DNA of 64,000 bases from an uncultured Bacteroides sp. (GTDB lineage Bacteria > Bacteroidota > Bacteroidia > Bacteroidales > Bacteroidaceae): contig NZ_OY780936.1 of the NCBI RefSeq assembly GCF_963675905.1, positions 2,675,946-2,739,945 on the forward strand, written 5' to 3'. Below, in pieces: positions 43,992 through 54,480 of the stretch. The position numbers and the translations under genes were made by a program. The first letter of the stretch is position 1; every line of letters starts with the position of its first letter. Below the pieces are notes generated by a model. That model did no database searches and had not been told where the DNA came from. It worked only from the letters and a program-made list of their open reading frames with translations.

Positions 43992-44894
43992 TTAGAACAA
44001 TTTAGCAGGATATTCACCTGCATCAACCAATGCCTGGATTTTGTCAACTACCGACTGACGATCATCAGCATAAGTTACACCAAACCATTTTGATGTAGTA
44101 TCAAGTACTTTCACACTTGCAGTACCATTGTTGATAAGTTCATTAACCATCAAAGGAATAAAGTATTCACATTTCAGGTTGTTAATGTTTTCTTTCAGGA
44201 ATTCAATGAAGAAATCTTCTGAATATTTGAAATAGTCAGGAGTGAATCCCCACATATTCATTGAAACAGGAGTATTATCTTCGATAGCTACCATTTCTCC
44301 GTTTTCATCTTTGAACTGAACTTTACCATCAATACGTTCAATAGCTGTACGTTCTACTACAGTAGTAAGGTTACCATTTTCGTCTGTTGCACAAACGCCA
44401 CGTGCTACGCTACCACTTTCAGAAAGAGTGTTACCTACACGGTAGCCTACCATGCAATATTCATTCTTCTTTCCTTCCATTTCAGAAAGAGCCTTACCTA
44501 AAACAGCAAAGCTATCTTTTCCGTAGAAGTCATCAGCATTGATTACAGCAAAAGGTTCGTTGATAACATTCTTACCCATCAATACAGCATGGTTAGTTCC
44601 CCATGGTTTTTCTCTTCCTTCAGGACAAGTAAATCCTGCTGGCAGATCGCTAATATTCTGGAATACCAATTCTACAGGAATATGATCTTCATATTTTTTG
44701 ATAATCTTTTCACGGAAGTCTTTTTCAAAGCTTTCACGGATTACAAATACCAATTTACCAAATCCTCCGCGGATTGCATCGTAAATTGAATAGTCCATGA
44801 TAGTTTCACCGTTAGGGCCCAGACCGTCTAATTGCTTAAGACCGCCATAACGACTGCCCATTCCGGCAGCAAGTACAAATAAAGTTGGTTTCAT
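43992..44894 (-). CDS. Sugar-phosphate nucleotidyltransferase-family protein
   Basis: 300 residues. The N-terminal nucleotide-binding loop FVLAAGMGSRYGGLKQLDGL is that of NTP-transferases, and INADDFYGKD provides the metal-binding Asp pair. It is shorter than GlmU or GalU-type enzymes and has no left-handed helix. Sugar substrate unknown. Monocistronic as far as I can see, between a convergent gene pair's terminator and tamL. Confidence 0.85.
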   Translation of the reverse strand: MKPTLFVLAAGMGSRYGGLKQLDGLGPNGETIMDYSIYDAIRGGFGKLVFVIRESFEKDFREKIIKKYEDHIPVELVFQNISDLPAGFTCPEGREKPWGTNHAVLMGKNVINEPFAVINADDFYGKDSFAVLGKALSEMEGKKNEYCMVGYRVGNTLSESGSVARGVCATDENGNLTTVVERTAIERIDGKVQFKDENGEMVAIEDNTPVSMNMWGFTPDYFKYSEDFFIEFLKENINNLKCEYFIPLMVNELINNGTASVKVLDTTSKWFGVTYADDRQSVVDKIQALVDAGEYPAKLF

Positions 44895-45027
44895 TTCGCT
44901 TATATTTTTAAATAGGTTGTTAGTTATATCAATTTTTTACGCCGCAAATTTACAAAATTATATTCAACGGAGGTACAACAAATAGTTCAAATATGATCAC
45001 AAATGGTTCAAATAAGAAAGTATTTAT

Positions 45028-47316
45028 CTAGAATGGATAGCCGATTGCCAAGTGAAGACCTAGTCCATCTTTAAAAGAAGGGATATTGTAATAGCCTGAT
45101 TTTGAAGTTTCATAAGGAGCATGTAGTCCGATTCCTGCATCCAAACGGATGACCAGAAACGAGAGATCATAGCGTAATCCGGCACCGGTACCTAAAGCAA
45201 TTTCCTTTCCTAGTTTTGACAAACCAAATTTCCCACCAGGACGAGCTATATCATCTTTCAGTAACCATATATTTCCGGCATCTAAAAAGATAGCAGCATT
45301 AAGGTTTCCCAGCAGATTGAAACGATATTCTACATTGGCTTCAAATTTTAAATTGCCAGTCTGATCCATATAAGAATAAGTATCTTCAGCGTCCGGTCTG
45401 TAACTTCCCGGTCCCAGTGAACGGATAGTAAATGCACGTAAACTATTTGCTCCTCCTATATAGAATTGTTCATTATACGGTGCAACTTCCGAGTTGCCGT
45501 AAGCATAAAGAATTCCTCCGCTTACCCGGGCAACCAAAGACTGCCGTGCAGTAATTTTATAGTTATATCTCACTTCAGAACTTAGTTTCAGGAACTGTGC
45601 AAAAGGATTTCCCAGAAGTTTCTTTTCTTCATTGAAGCTTCTTCCAAATAACTGGTATATGCCAGATGTTATATTTCCGGCAGAGGTAATGGACGTTTCC
45701 CACCAAACATGATTCCTTTTGCTTTTCACACCCGCATCATCGTAGGTATAGGTATAATTCATTGCCGGAATAAACTGATTCTTCAGACTGAGATACAAGG
45801 CAGGATTGGCATTCGTAACAGAATCAAAGCGCTGCGTTGTACTTTGAAGCACATTAAAAGTCAGTTTGAACGGCGTTATGGAGTGACGGCTTACTCTCGA
45901 AGACTGAAAATCATACGTTGCATTCCCACCGAAAGCCAACAACTTGAAAAAACGTGCACGGTTCATTTGATCGGCATACAGTCTGAATGTGGTAGTTGCC
46001 GGATAAGTTAACTCTTTATACCCCATTCCTGGCAGTACTATCCTTGGAATAACAAGTGCAGTCGACGCACCAAGCTCATAAGAGTTAATAACAGAACTAC
46101 TTCCATCTACCGGAGAATTGGTCTGCCATTCATAACTGCCTTTGAGTTTTACAGTCAAATTCTCACCTCCCCCAAAGAGGTTTCGTCTTGTAACAGAGAA
46201 TGCTGCTCCGGGTCCTACCTGATCATTGGACTTGGAAGTTAAATTCAGTTCCAGTTCTCCGTCAAGAGGAAGATCATAGGCGGCATTCATCTGTACATCA
46301 AGTACATTATTTCCCTGAGTTGTATCACGGGGAGTGAACTGTAAATCGGCATACTTAAAAATACCCAGACGGTTTATATTTTCCTGTGTCCGCAATTGCT
46401 TTATCTGTGAATAGGTTTCTCCCGGCATTAAACGAAAACGATTATAAAGTACAACAGGTCGGACACGTAATTTACCTTGATAATATATCATCAGGTCTTT
46501 ATAAAGCAAAGAATCAGTAGGCGGTTCTCCGTTTATTCCACTCAAAGCAACCGATCTATTTCCCATCTTCCAGGGACGAAGAACAAGTTCAGGTAAATCT
46601 GCTTTCGGATTAATTTTAAGGCTTACGCGGCCAGATAACCTAGCTGTATCTGCCAAAAAAGCTATAAATTCCGGACGAAAATAGTAATAACCGGCATTGC
46701 GTAGTAAAGTGCTCAACCGCTGACGTTCCTCATCTAGCTTCAAAACACTGAAATGATCGCCAGGATGGAGTATTTTATCAACAATATGTCGATGTAACAA
46801 GCTATCAGTACGTGCACTATAATGAGAATAAAAAATAGAGTCCAGCAAATAAGGTTGCTGCATGTCTACTTTATATTTTATTTTAGCCTGACGTTTTTTG
46901 GTGGGAATTACTTCGTAAGCTACTTGTCCGTTGAAATATCCATAGTCACGCAGCAAATTTCGGGCAACTTTAACCCGGACATCCGGATTCACTGTCGAAA
47001 TGAGCACAGGTTCCGAGGCAAAACGATTAAACATCCAGCGTCCCAATCCCTTCTCACTCTTTTTAAATGCATTATACATCCACAATCCGAAAGGAAGAGG
47101 AACCCTTACAGACGAACTTCCAAAAAGAGCATTATTGGGAGGAACGGCCAATGCAGCATACACTTCTTCAAGAGCCTCATCACCAGCCTTCGAAGCATCA
47201 CGATTCTCCACTACTGTTTTCTTCATACCCGTATATAGAGTTTCATCCTCCGGTAAATTACGAGTGGTTGAACAAGCAGTTAAGAACAACAATGACAAAT
47301 AAAGTAGTTTCCTCAT
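45028..47316 (-). CDS. tamL: Outer-membrane assembly lipoprotein TamL (BamA/TamA-like)
   Basis: 762 residues. Lipobox (YLSLLFLTACSTTRN), POTRA-like repeats in the first half (LRDYGYFNGQVAYEV; RLSTLLRNAGYYYFRP), and a C-terminal 16-strand barrel with the lock motif region (YIGGANSLRAFTIRSLGPG) and end strand GLGLHLAIGYPF. Bacteroidota use a lipidated TamA equivalent, TamL. It pairs with TamB across the periplasm to place outer-membrane proteins or move phospholipid. It starts within the last codons of tamB (overlap 47313-47316). Confidence 0.88.
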   Translation of the reverse strand: MRKLLYLSLLFLTACSTTRNLPEDETLYTGMKKTVVENRDASKAGDEALEEVYAALAVPPNNALFGSSSVRVPLPFGLWMYNAFKKSEKGLGRWMFNRFASEPVLISTVNPDVRVKVARNLLRDYGYFNGQVAYEVIPTKKRQAKIKYKVDMQQPYLLDSIFYSHYSARTDSLLHRHIVDKILHPGDHFSVLKLDEERQRLSTLLRNAGYYYFRPEFIAFLADTARLSGRVSLKINPKADLPELVLRPWKMGNRSVALSGINGEPPTDSLLYKDLMIYYQGKLRVRPVVLYNRFRLMPGETYSQIKQLRTQENINRLGIFKYADLQFTPRDTTQGNNVLDVQMNAAYDLPLDGELELNLTSKSNDQVGPGAAFSVTRRNLFGGGENLTVKLKGSYEWQTNSPVDGSSSVINSYELGASTALVIPRIVLPGMGYKELTYPATTTFRLYADQMNRARFFKLLAFGGNATYDFQSSRVSRHSITPFKLTFNVLQSTTQRFDSVTNANPALYLSLKNQFIPAMNYTYTYDDAGVKSKRNHVWWETSITSAGNITSGIYQLFGRSFNEEKKLLGNPFAQFLKLSSEVRYNYKITARQSLVARVSGGILYAYGNSEVAPYNEQFYIGGANSLRAFTIRSLGPGSYRPDAEDTYSYMDQTGNLKFEANVEYRFNLLGNLNAAIFLDAGNIWLLKDDIARPGGKFGLSKLGKEIALGTGAGLRYDLSFLVIRLDAGIGLHAPYETSKSGYYNIPSFKDGLGLHLAIGYPF

Positions 47317-50300
47317 TTCGACTCTTTTTTATCTTTATTACTTTTGAATATAAACAATTCACCAAGTCGGCGCATTTTTTTGCGAAGTACCACACCAACT
47401 CCCGTTTCAATTATTTCACCTTCCAGCAAACTCTGGTAATTTTTATTATGGAATAATTTCACATACCTGGTTCCACTGGTATCCAGCCTGTACTCCAAAG
47501 AAATATTATCAATAAACGATTGCTTTTCTTCCACGGTTTCTCCTGTAGATATTTTGCCACCAATCACTATCCGAATACGGTCATTGTAGAATCTTTTGGC
47601 AAAGCGATAAGAATAATCCGTCCGTTTTCCGGTTCCCCTTGCACCTGCCTCGTCGTAAGATTCCATTCCAAAAGATATATCTACCTTTTTAAGTGCACTA
47701 CCCGCAATATTGGCTATCTCGCCCTGAAGGAAATTATTCAAAGCACTCCCTACATTTATTCCACCTCCTGTACCTGCAGAAGTCATACCCTGAGGCATAT
47801 ACATACCTGTAACGAGCATTGTGATAGCCTGCTTACTCCTTTCCTCGTCCGACATTGCCGAAAGTTGATTCTGTACCGTCATATCTTCGGGTGCTTCAAG
47901 GTCGAATACCATACCTAAATTCTTCAGCGTATTTTTAATGGAAACAGACACATCAAAGTTGACTTGCCGACTGGTCTGGTTTTCACCAGTCACAGAAGCA
48001 CGCAGTCTTTCTGTAGCTTTGAAATTTATTTTCGGATCCATTGCATTGCCCGACCACTCCACATAGCTTCCTTCCTTGATGGCAAATTCTTTCAATGGAA
48101 TTACCGGTAAGGTATAGTTCAATAACCCATCACTAATAGTGTAGCGACCATAAAGCAACATATCTCCTTGCGGAGTATATTGCAATGAAAGATCACCTCC
48201 ACCTTCCAGTTCTACCCTGTTTTGACGATCGGGTGATAAATCGGCCTTTAAGCGAACAGCAGGCTCCACCTGAATATTAATCAGCATATCCAGTCCACCC
48301 AGAGAAACTTTCTTAGGTTTTTCTTTCGGAGGCTGTAAAGTATCGGCAAAATTGACGAAAGTAACCATATCTCCCAGCCTGTCCTGCACAGTCAAGGGTG
48401 AATCTTTAAGAACATAAGTAACATCCGTATTACCCAACAACCTCATATTTCCACGCATAACCAAAGCATCAACAGGTCCACGAATTGTGGTATTCAAATC
48501 AACAAAGAGTTTTCCGTATACAAGCGATTGCTTGGTACGGTTAGCATTGAATAGCTGATAATTGTTAGCAGTAAGCTTCAAATCGGCACGCATTTGCTGC
48601 AAATCTTTCAGATCAATTGATCCAGAAATATTCAATGGATTCTTACCAACTGCATAGATATGATAATTATCAAAAACGAGCTTATTATCGGTCACCTTTA
48701 TTTCTTTCTCATCCAATCGCAAACGAGCGCCTGCCTGAGCAATATAAACCGAACCGGTATCTGCCTTGAATCCTCCGTTTATCCTCGGCGATTGTGTACT
48801 TCCTTCCAATGCAACCTCACCATTCAAAGCACCAGATAGTTGTGCCATGTCATCGGGGATAAACGCATTGGATACGCCCAGAGGAAAAGCTTTAATCTTG
48901 GCAAGCACTTTCATTGTTCCTTCTCCTTCTGCATGGTATGTTCCATCTGCAGCAAGCACTTCCCTGCCATTATATCCCAGCTTAGCCTCCAACTGATGCA
49001 CATTCTTTTCGACAGGAAGATAGGTAGCCTGCAAATTCATATTGCCAACCAGCTGCTTCTCATACATAAATTTCCGGATCCCAGCATCAGCAATTACCTG
49101 AAAGCGGTTATTCTTCTGAATATATTCAGCTTTAGTAGAAAGAATACCTCCAATATCCGGTAAATAAGGCAAGGACTGTACAACTTCTTTCAAGTCTATC
49201 TCTCGAAGTTCAGCAAGAATATCCTGCTGCGCTTCCATGTTTTCCACTGAATGAATAAAGAGCCCCATTCCATTTTTATCCTGCAACGCAAGATTTGCGG
49301 TAACACGTTTTTCATTGTCAACAAAAATACGGTTATCTTTATTTAGGATGAACGGACGGAAAAATAGTATTGGCTGATCAGGAAAGAGATTAAACAGAGT
49401 ACCCTCTTCCAGTAATTGTGCTCTGACACCCAGATTTGCTCCTGTCTCCCCTTTAGCATTAAGGTATTTCAGCATTACTTCCGCATTATCATCCTGAACT
49501 ACACCATCAGCGTATGCCTGAAATACATACTGTTTATTGAATTTATTATTGATAACTCCTGCATGCAGATTTATGCCTGCTGAATCTTGTCTAATCGCCA
49601 GGCGGACAGTATCAAGCAGCACACTATCAACCTGAAGTGAATGAAGATGTGCCCCTCCTGTTAATCCTTCTTTCCAGGTAGAGTTGAGGTTGAATGATGC
49701 ATCTTTAAAAGATATTTTAGAAAGAGTCAGGTATTCACTTAGCGGATTTTTCTTTCCTGCCATGAAAGAAAGCTGAGCCGAAGGCATAGCCCCGCTAAGT
49801 TCCAGATGGTTTAGCCTTTTTTGCTGAATTTGTTTGGTTAAGAGAGTCGAGAAGTTGGTAACCTCTTTGATAAAATTCTTAAGAGGGATACGACTATTAA
49901 GAGAGAATTCCAAATCTCCAGAATGAAGTTCCAGAGACGTTTCGCCACTATTGGTAGAAGCATTGACTGTAAATGCTATAGGATTCCTCAATGGATGATT
50001 AATAAGTCTTAGTTTGTATAAATCTACATCTCTTACAAACATTGACAATTCACCTTTCGTTTGTTTTTTATGCAGAAGCGCAGTCAGGTTTGCATCCATC
50101 TTAAGTAGTCTGCTTTCGCTTTTCAGCACAACTTCCGCCAAAGAATTCTGCAGCTTTGCCTGTAAATCAATGCCGGTAAAAGTAGATTTATCATATTGCA
50201 ACTCCTGCAATTTAAGTCCTCCGTTAAGTTTTGTCTTTGCAGAGAAGAAGTCAGTTCCCTCTCCGGCAGCATCAAAAGAAGCTGTTAACGAATAGATAGT

Positions 50301-51815
50301 GTTCTTTGGAAGGAAGTGGTTAACCTGCAATTTATCAACAGCCACATTTGCGTTGTAAGAATTGCTTGCCATGTTGTATTCTGCATCAGCTTTTACGGTT
50401 CCTTTATCCTCTGTTAAGGTTAACCCTGCTAAATAACGTTCACCTTTCATTGATGCCTGGCCCTGAAGTTTTATATTCTGAGGAACCCTCACATTTCCAT
50501 TAGAGGCAGATTTTATCAGATTGGCCATAAAATCGAGATTCTTGGCATCCATCTGAAATTTAATCTCCCCGGAACGATTCTTTTTATCAGACAGATTTCT
50601 CATCTCTCCTACAGATGCCAGAGAAAAAGAGCCCGGCAGATCAGCGGTTAACCTCGACAAACGGATACTTTTCTTATTGCCCTGCACCAAAGCCCGGAGT
50701 GTAATAGCACGAAACGGATAAGAATCACTGAACTGTTTAGATAATCCTCCCACAAAAAGCAGCACATCCTGTTTACCAATATTAGAAACAAGAGACGATT
50801 CAAAACTTCCTTTGTCGGGATTCTCCACAAACAACCAGTCGGCCTTTGCAGTGAGGTTAACTTCCGAATGAGGAGTATTCAGTTGCATTGCGGGTATTCT
50901 TATGGCACGGTTATCGGCAAGGATACGACCGGTAAGCGAAGTAATGCTCAATCCCGAGCGATCCCACAAAGATACTCGTTTAATACTTGCCTGCAATTCT
51001 CTGTCTTGCTTCATAAAAGAATCTACAGTAATGGAAATGTCACGCAATGCAAGATGTGACGGATCGAATCCTTTGGACGGTTCTCCCGCATCGGAATCAT
51101 AATTGAATGAAGCTTTTTCAACAGATAAATGTCTCAGTTTATACAGCCTCCGCATAAAGTCCAGTTTTCCGTTACTAAGTACGGCTTCATTAACATTGGC
51201 TGTCAGACGGAGAGAGTCGGCAGGTTGATCCATGTGAAAGGCTACATTCCGAAGCTGCAACCTCTGAAGAAAGATCTTCCAGCGAAAAGGTTTGGAGGGT
51301 TTCTCCTTTTTTTCTTTCGTGGTGTCGATAAGAGAGAGTTTCAGATCGGCATCTTTCAGAAGAGCATCCGTTACCAAAGCCTCTTCCCGCTTTAGATTTA
51401 CCTTTTCAGAGCAAAGATATAACTTGCCAACCTTACCCCGGATGCGCATGCCCTCCATCAAGTCGGACGAATTAACGAAAACCTTACTCAGGGTGATGTC
51501 ATCTATCCGGAATTCTCCGTGAAATATGCGGCGCAGACCAAGGTCTACTATCATTTTATCGGCAATAAGCAGCGTGTCTTTGGATGAAATTACACTCACC
51601 TCATGCACTGCCAGATCCAAAGGAAAAGAGAGTCTTATGCGGTCTATCGATATATGCATGCCCGTTTCCCGGGAAGCATATTTCACAAACTGATTTTTCA
51701 AAACATTTTGAACAGGAGGAAGGTAGAGTAATACGAGGAGTATCACCAAAAGGATTAGCGGGCTCAGCAAAGTAATGCCAATCCATTTCAACCATTTTTT
51801 CTTTTGTTCATCCAT
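47313..51815 (-). CDS. tamB: TamB-like inner-membrane protein
   Basis: 1500 residues. One N-terminal membrane anchor (WIGITLLSPLILLVILLVLL), then a very long beta-rich body of short repeated strands typical of bridge-like lipid-transfer/AsmA-type proteins, ending with the conserved DUF490/TamB domain (about residues 1150-1460, including SALNNFLQGEIANIAGSALK). Together with TamL it spans the periplasm. It is the first gene of the two-gene operon; the ATGA overlap with tamL indicates coupled translation. Confidence 0.9.
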   Translation of the reverse strand: MDEQKKKWLKWIGITLLSPLILLVILLVLLYLPPVQNVLKNQFVKYASRETGMHISIDRIRLSFPLDLAVHEVSVISSKDTLLIADKMIVDLGLRRIFHGEFRIDDITLSKVFVNSSDLMEGMRIRGKVGKLYLCSEKVNLKREEALVTDALLKDADLKLSLIDTTKEKKEKPSKPFRWKIFLQRLQLRNVAFHMDQPADSLRLTANVNEAVLSNGKLDFMRRLYKLRHLSVEKASFNYDSDAGEPSKGFDPSHLALRDISITVDSFMKQDRELQASIKRVSLWDRSGLSITSLTGRILADNRAIRIPAMQLNTPHSEVNLTAKADWLFVENPDKGSFESSLVSNIGKQDVLLFVGGLSKQFSDSYPFRAITLRALVQGNKKSIRLSRLTADLPGSFSLASVGEMRNLSDKKNRSGEIKFQMDAKNLDFMANLIKSASNGNVRVPQNIKLQGQASMKGERYLAGLTLTEDKGTVKADAEYNMASNSYNANVAVDKLQVNHFLPKNTIYSLTASFDAAGEGTDFFSAKTKLNGGLKLQELQYDKSTFTGIDLQAKLQNSLAEVVLKSESRLLKMDANLTALLHKKQTKGELSMFVRDVDLYKLRLINHPLRNPIAFTVNASTNSGETSLELHSGDLEFSLNSRIPLKNFIKEVTNFSTLLTKQIQQKRLNHLELSGAMPSAQLSFMAGKKNPLSEYLTLSKISFKDASFNLNSTWKEGLTGGAHLHSLQVDSVLLDTVRLAIRQDSAGINLHAGVINNKFNKQYVFQAYADGVVQDDNAEVMLKYLNAKGETGANLGVRAQLLEEGTLFNLFPDQPILFFRPFILNKDNRIFVDNEKRVTANLALQDKNGMGLFIHSVENMEAQQDILAELREIDLKEVVQSLPYLPDIGGILSTKAEYIQKNNRFQVIADAGIRKFMYEKQLVGNMNLQATYLPVEKNVHQLEAKLGYNGREVLAADGTYHAEGEGTMKVLAKIKAFPLGVSNAFIPDDMAQLSGALNGEVALEGSTQSPRINGGFKADTGSVYIAQAGARLRLDEKEIKVTDNKLVFDNYHIYAVGKNPLNISGSIDLKDLQQMRADLKLTANNYQLFNANRTKQSLVYGKLFVDLNTTIRGPVDALVMRGNMRLLGNTDVTYVLKDSPLTVQDRLGDMVTFVNFADTLQPPKEKPKKVSLGGLDMLINIQVEPAVRLKADLSPDRQNRVELEGGGDLSLQYTPQGDMLLYGRYTISDGLLNYTLPVIPLKEFAIKEGSYVEWSGNAMDPKINFKATERLRASVTGENQTSRQVNFDVSVSIKNTLKNLGMVFDLEAPEDMTVQNQLSAMSDEERSKQAITMLVTGMYMPQGMTSAGTGGGINVGSALNNFLQGEIANIAGSALKKVDISFGMESYDEAGARGTGKRTDYSYRFAKRFYNDRIRIVIGGKISTGETVEEKQSFIDNISLEYRLDTSGTRYVKLFHNKNYQSLLEGEIIETGVGVVLRKKMRRLGELFIFKSNKDKKESK

Positions 51816-51896
51816 GTTTAAGTGAAGTCTTATACAAAGAAAACATTTATTTCCACATCTTGTTTGTTTTTAGATTATTTATTCACACAAAAAATA

Positions 51897-51904
51897 TATA
51901 TTTG
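51897..51904 (+). promoter_or_regulatory. -7 box for the YbjQ-like gene
   Basis: TATATTTG matches TAnnTTTG, 36 bp before the ATG. Confidence 0.45.
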
Positions 51905-51939
51905 TTCTCATTATATTAACATCTAAAGAAAAAGACATT

Positions 51940-52260
51940 ATGTTATTATCAACTACTAACAACATTGAAGGTAAAACTATTACCACCTACTACGGTATTG
52001 TTTCGGGCGAAACTATTATTGGTGCTAATATTTTTAAAGACATATTTGCAGGAATACGTGATATTATCGGCGGTCGATCCAATTCATACGAAAGAGTTCT
52101 TCGCGAAGCTAAAGAAACAGCCCTGAAAGAAATGACAGAACAGGCTATGAGAATGGGTGCCAATGCCGTAATAGGTATTGATATCGATTATGAAACAGTT
52201 GGATCAAACGGAAGTATGCTGATGGTTACTGCTTGCGGAACTGCGGTATTCTATCAATAA
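51940..52260 (+). CDS. YbjQ/UPF0145-family protein
   Basis: 106 residues, the usual length. Strand pattern [20 protein letters not shown], then [20 protein letters not shown] and the helix [20 protein letters not shown], followed by [11 protein letters not shown]. The family forms pentameric rings and is often called heavy-metal-binding, but the sequence shows no clear metal site. Monocistronic between the divergent tamB and a terminator. Confidence 0.9.
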   Translation: MLLSTTNNIEGKTITTYYGIVSGETIIGANIFKDIFAGIRDIIGGRSNSYERVLREAKETALKEMTEQAMRMGANAVIGIDIDYETVGSNGSMLMVTACGTAVFYQ

Positions 52261-52293
52261 CAGAAGTTAGAACCTGTTATATTTTCTTCAGAA

Positions 52294-52338
52294 AGGCGCG
52301 GATTCTATAAAAGGTCCTAATTAGCGCCTATTTGTTTT
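52294..52338 (+). terminator. Terminator after the YbjQ-like gene
   Basis: AGGCGCGGA pairs with TCC ... GCGCCT in a two-part stem with an internal AT-rich bulge, followed by ATTTGTTTT. It overlaps the -33 region of the next promoter. Confidence 0.65.
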
Positions 52339-52367
52339 GGCTTAATAAGTCCAAAGTACTATTTTTG
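52336..52367 (+). promoter_or_regulatory. Promoter for the cyclophilin operon
   Basis: TTTG at 52336-52339, 20-bp spacer, then TATTTTTG at 52360-52367: both elements match the Bacteroidota housekeeping consensus. The ATG is 25 bp downstream. Confidence 0.65.
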
Positions 52368-52391
52368 TCCCTAATTTATCAGTTTATTCTC

Positions 52392-53234
52392 ATGAAAAAG
52401 CAATTACTGATTATATTATTAAGCCTTTTAACAGGTATATTTTCACCGGGATTCCCCCAAAATAAAAAAGAAAAAATGGAAAATCAGAAAGAAACAATGC
52501 TGTTGATACAAACAGATTTAGGTGACATAAAGATTAAACTCTACAACGAAACACCGCAACACCGTGACAACTTCATCAAACTTGCTAAGAAAGGCTTTTA
52601 TGACGGTACTATTTTTCACCGTGTAATTAAGGACTTTATGATTCAGGGTGGTGATCCGGACTCAAAGAATGCACCTAAAGGCAAAATGCTTGGCTCGGGA
52701 GATGCCGGTTACACTGTTCCTGCGGAGTTTGTTTATCCACAATTCTTTCATAAAAAAGGAGTTCTTTCCGCTGCCCGTCAGGGTGACGAAGTGAATCCTA
52801 AGAAAGCTTCCAGTGGCTGCCAGTTCTACATCGTTACCGGAAAAAAATATTCCGAAGGTCAGATTCTGAACATGGAACAACAAATGAACCACGGCAAAGT
52901 TGAAGAGGTTTTCAATACTTTGGTTACCAAGAATGCAGCTAAGATTAAAAAGCTGAGACTTGACCGCGACAAAGAAGGACTTTATGAATTGCAGGAAGAG
53001 CTGATTGCTGAAGCAAAAGCAAAGGCTGATTCTCTGCCCGACTTTAAGTTTACTCCTGAACAGGTACAGGCTTATACTACTATTGGTGGAACGCCTCATC
53101 TTGATAACCAATATACTGTATTTGGAGAAGTGGTGGAAGGTATTGAAGTGGTTGACTCTATTCAGAAAGTAAAGACTAACCGTGCCGATCGTCCTGAAGA
53201 AGATATTAAAATGAAAGTTATCGTACTGGAATAA
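52392..53234 (+). CDS. Periplasmic cyclophilin-type peptidyl-prolyl isomerase
   Basis: 280 residues from the ATG at 52392 (IILLSLLTGIFSPGFPQ signal peptide); the ATG lies downstream of the promoter, so earlier in-frame codons are excluded. Cyclophilin core: GTIFHRVIKDFMIQGGDP, SSGCQFYIVTGK, YTVFGEVVEGIEVVDSI. A Lys/Glu-rich insertion of about 90 residues (QMNHGKVEEVFNTLVTKNAA ...) sits before the last strand, as in other Bacteroidota members. It assists folding of exported proteins. Followed by an M16 peptidase 1 bp later. Confidence 0.92.
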   Translation: MKKQLLIILLSLLTGIFSPGFPQNKKEKMENQKETMLLIQTDLGDIKIKLYNETPQHRDNFIKLAKKGFYDGTIFHRVIKDFMIQGGDPDSKNAPKGKMLGSGDAGYTVPAEFVYPQFFHKKGVLSAARQGDEVNPKKASSGCQFYIVTGKKYSEGQILNMEQQMNHGKVEEVFNTLVTKNAAKIKKLRLDRDKEGLYELQEELIAEAKAKADSLPDFKFTPEQVQAYTTIGGTPHLDNQYTVFGEVVEGIEVVDSIQKVKTNRADRPEEDIKMKVIVLE

Positions 53235-53235
53235 G

Positions 53236-54480
53236 ATGATTGAAGTAAATAGACATAACCTTGAAAACGGACTTCGCCTGATACACTCTGAAGACCTAAG
53301 CACACAGATGGTAGCCATCAACGTGTTGTATAATGTAGGGGCGAAGGACGAAGACAAGGAACACACGGGGTTTGCCCACCTCTTTGAACATTTAATGTTC
53401 GGAGGGTCGGTAAACATTCCCGATTATGATGCTCCGGTTCAGTTGGCCGGTGGGGAAAATAATGCGTGGACCAACAATGATATCACCAACTATTACCTTA
53501 CCCTGCCCAAACAAAACGTGGAAACAGGGTTCTGGCTGGAATCGGACCGCATGTTAAGTCTGGATTTTAATCCTAAAAGCCTTGATGTTCAGCGCCAGGT
53601 GGTATCAGAAGAGTTCAAGCAACGTTACCTGAATCAACCTTATGGCGATGTGTCTCATCTGGTTCGCCCGATGGCCTTTAAGGAACACCCTTACCAATGG
53701 CCTACCATCGGCAAGGAAATTTCACACATTACCAATGCAACGCTTGAAGATGTAAAAGATTTCTTTTTTCACTTCTACGCACCCAATAATGCCATTCTTT
53801 GCGTTACCGGAAATATATCGTTTGAGGAGACTATCCGATTGGCTGAAAAATGGTTTGGCCCTATTCCTGCACGGGATATTCGTGTACGAAATCTGCCTTG
53901 TGAGCCAAAGCAGACAGAAGAAAGACGACAGGAAGTGGAACGTGACGTGCCACTCGATTCTCTATTCATGGCTTTTCACATGACCGAGCGCATGCATCCG
54001 GACTATTATGCATTTGATATTTTATCGGATGTACTGAGCAATGGAAACTCTAGCCGACTTACCCAGCATCTGGTTAAAGAACGTCAGATATTCAGTTCCA
54101 TTGATGCCTACATTTCCGGAAGTGTAGAGCCCGGCTTATTCCAGATTTCAGGTAAACCAGCACCGGGTGTTACTTTGGAGCAGGCAGAAGCTGCAGTATG
54201 GGAAGAGCTTGAAGCACTTAAGAATACTCTTGTAGATGAACACGAACTGGAGAAAGTGAAGAATAAGTACGAGTCGGAACAAATCTTCAGTAACATTAAT
54301 TACCTGAATGTTGCCACAAATCTGGCATTCTTTGAACTAATAAGCAAAGCGGAAGACTTGAACAACGAAGTGAACAATTACCGGAAAGTTACAGCCGATC
54401 AGTTAAAAGAGATTGCCAGCAAGGCTTTTGTGCGCAACAACTGCTCTACTCTTCGTTATATAGCTAAGAAGGAAGCATGA
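53236..54480 (+). CDS. M16-family zinc peptidase
   Basis: 414 residues. Inverted zinc motif HxxEH in HLFEHLMFGG near residue 50, with the downstream Glu about 75 residues later (QVVSEEFKQRY region). Two M16 domains, the second ending LRYIAKKEA. No signal peptide is obvious, so it is either cytoplasmic or non-classically placed. The single-chain pitrilysin-like length fits the bacterial M16B class. Its stop overlaps the MATE start (ATGA at 54477-54480), and it lies 1 bp after the cyclophilin gene: a three-gene operon. Confidence 0.9.
   Translation: MIEVNRHNLENGLRLIHSEDLSTQMVAINVLYNVGAKDEDKEHTGFAHLFEHLMFGGSVNIPDYDAPVQLAGGENNAWTNNDITNYYLTLPKQNVETGFWLESDRMLSLDFNPKSLDVQRQVVSEEFKQRYLNQPYGDVSHLVRPMAFKEHPYQWPTIGKEISHITNATLEDVKDFFFHFYAPNNAILCVTGNISFEETIRLAEKWFGPIPARDIRVRNLPCEPKQTEERRQEVERDVPLDSLFMAFHMTERMHPDYYAFDILSDVLSNGNSSRLTQHLVKERQIFSSIDAYISGSVEPGLFQISGKPAPGVTLEQAEAAVWEELEALKNTLVDEHELEKVKNKYESEQIFSNINYLNVATNLAFFELISKAEDLNNEVNNYRKVTADQLKEIASKAFVRNNCSTLRYIAKKEA

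Noticed and set aside
52662-53417. 251-residue minus-strand ORF over the cyclophilin gene
   Set aside because: Antisense to two well-supported genes with clear motifs.
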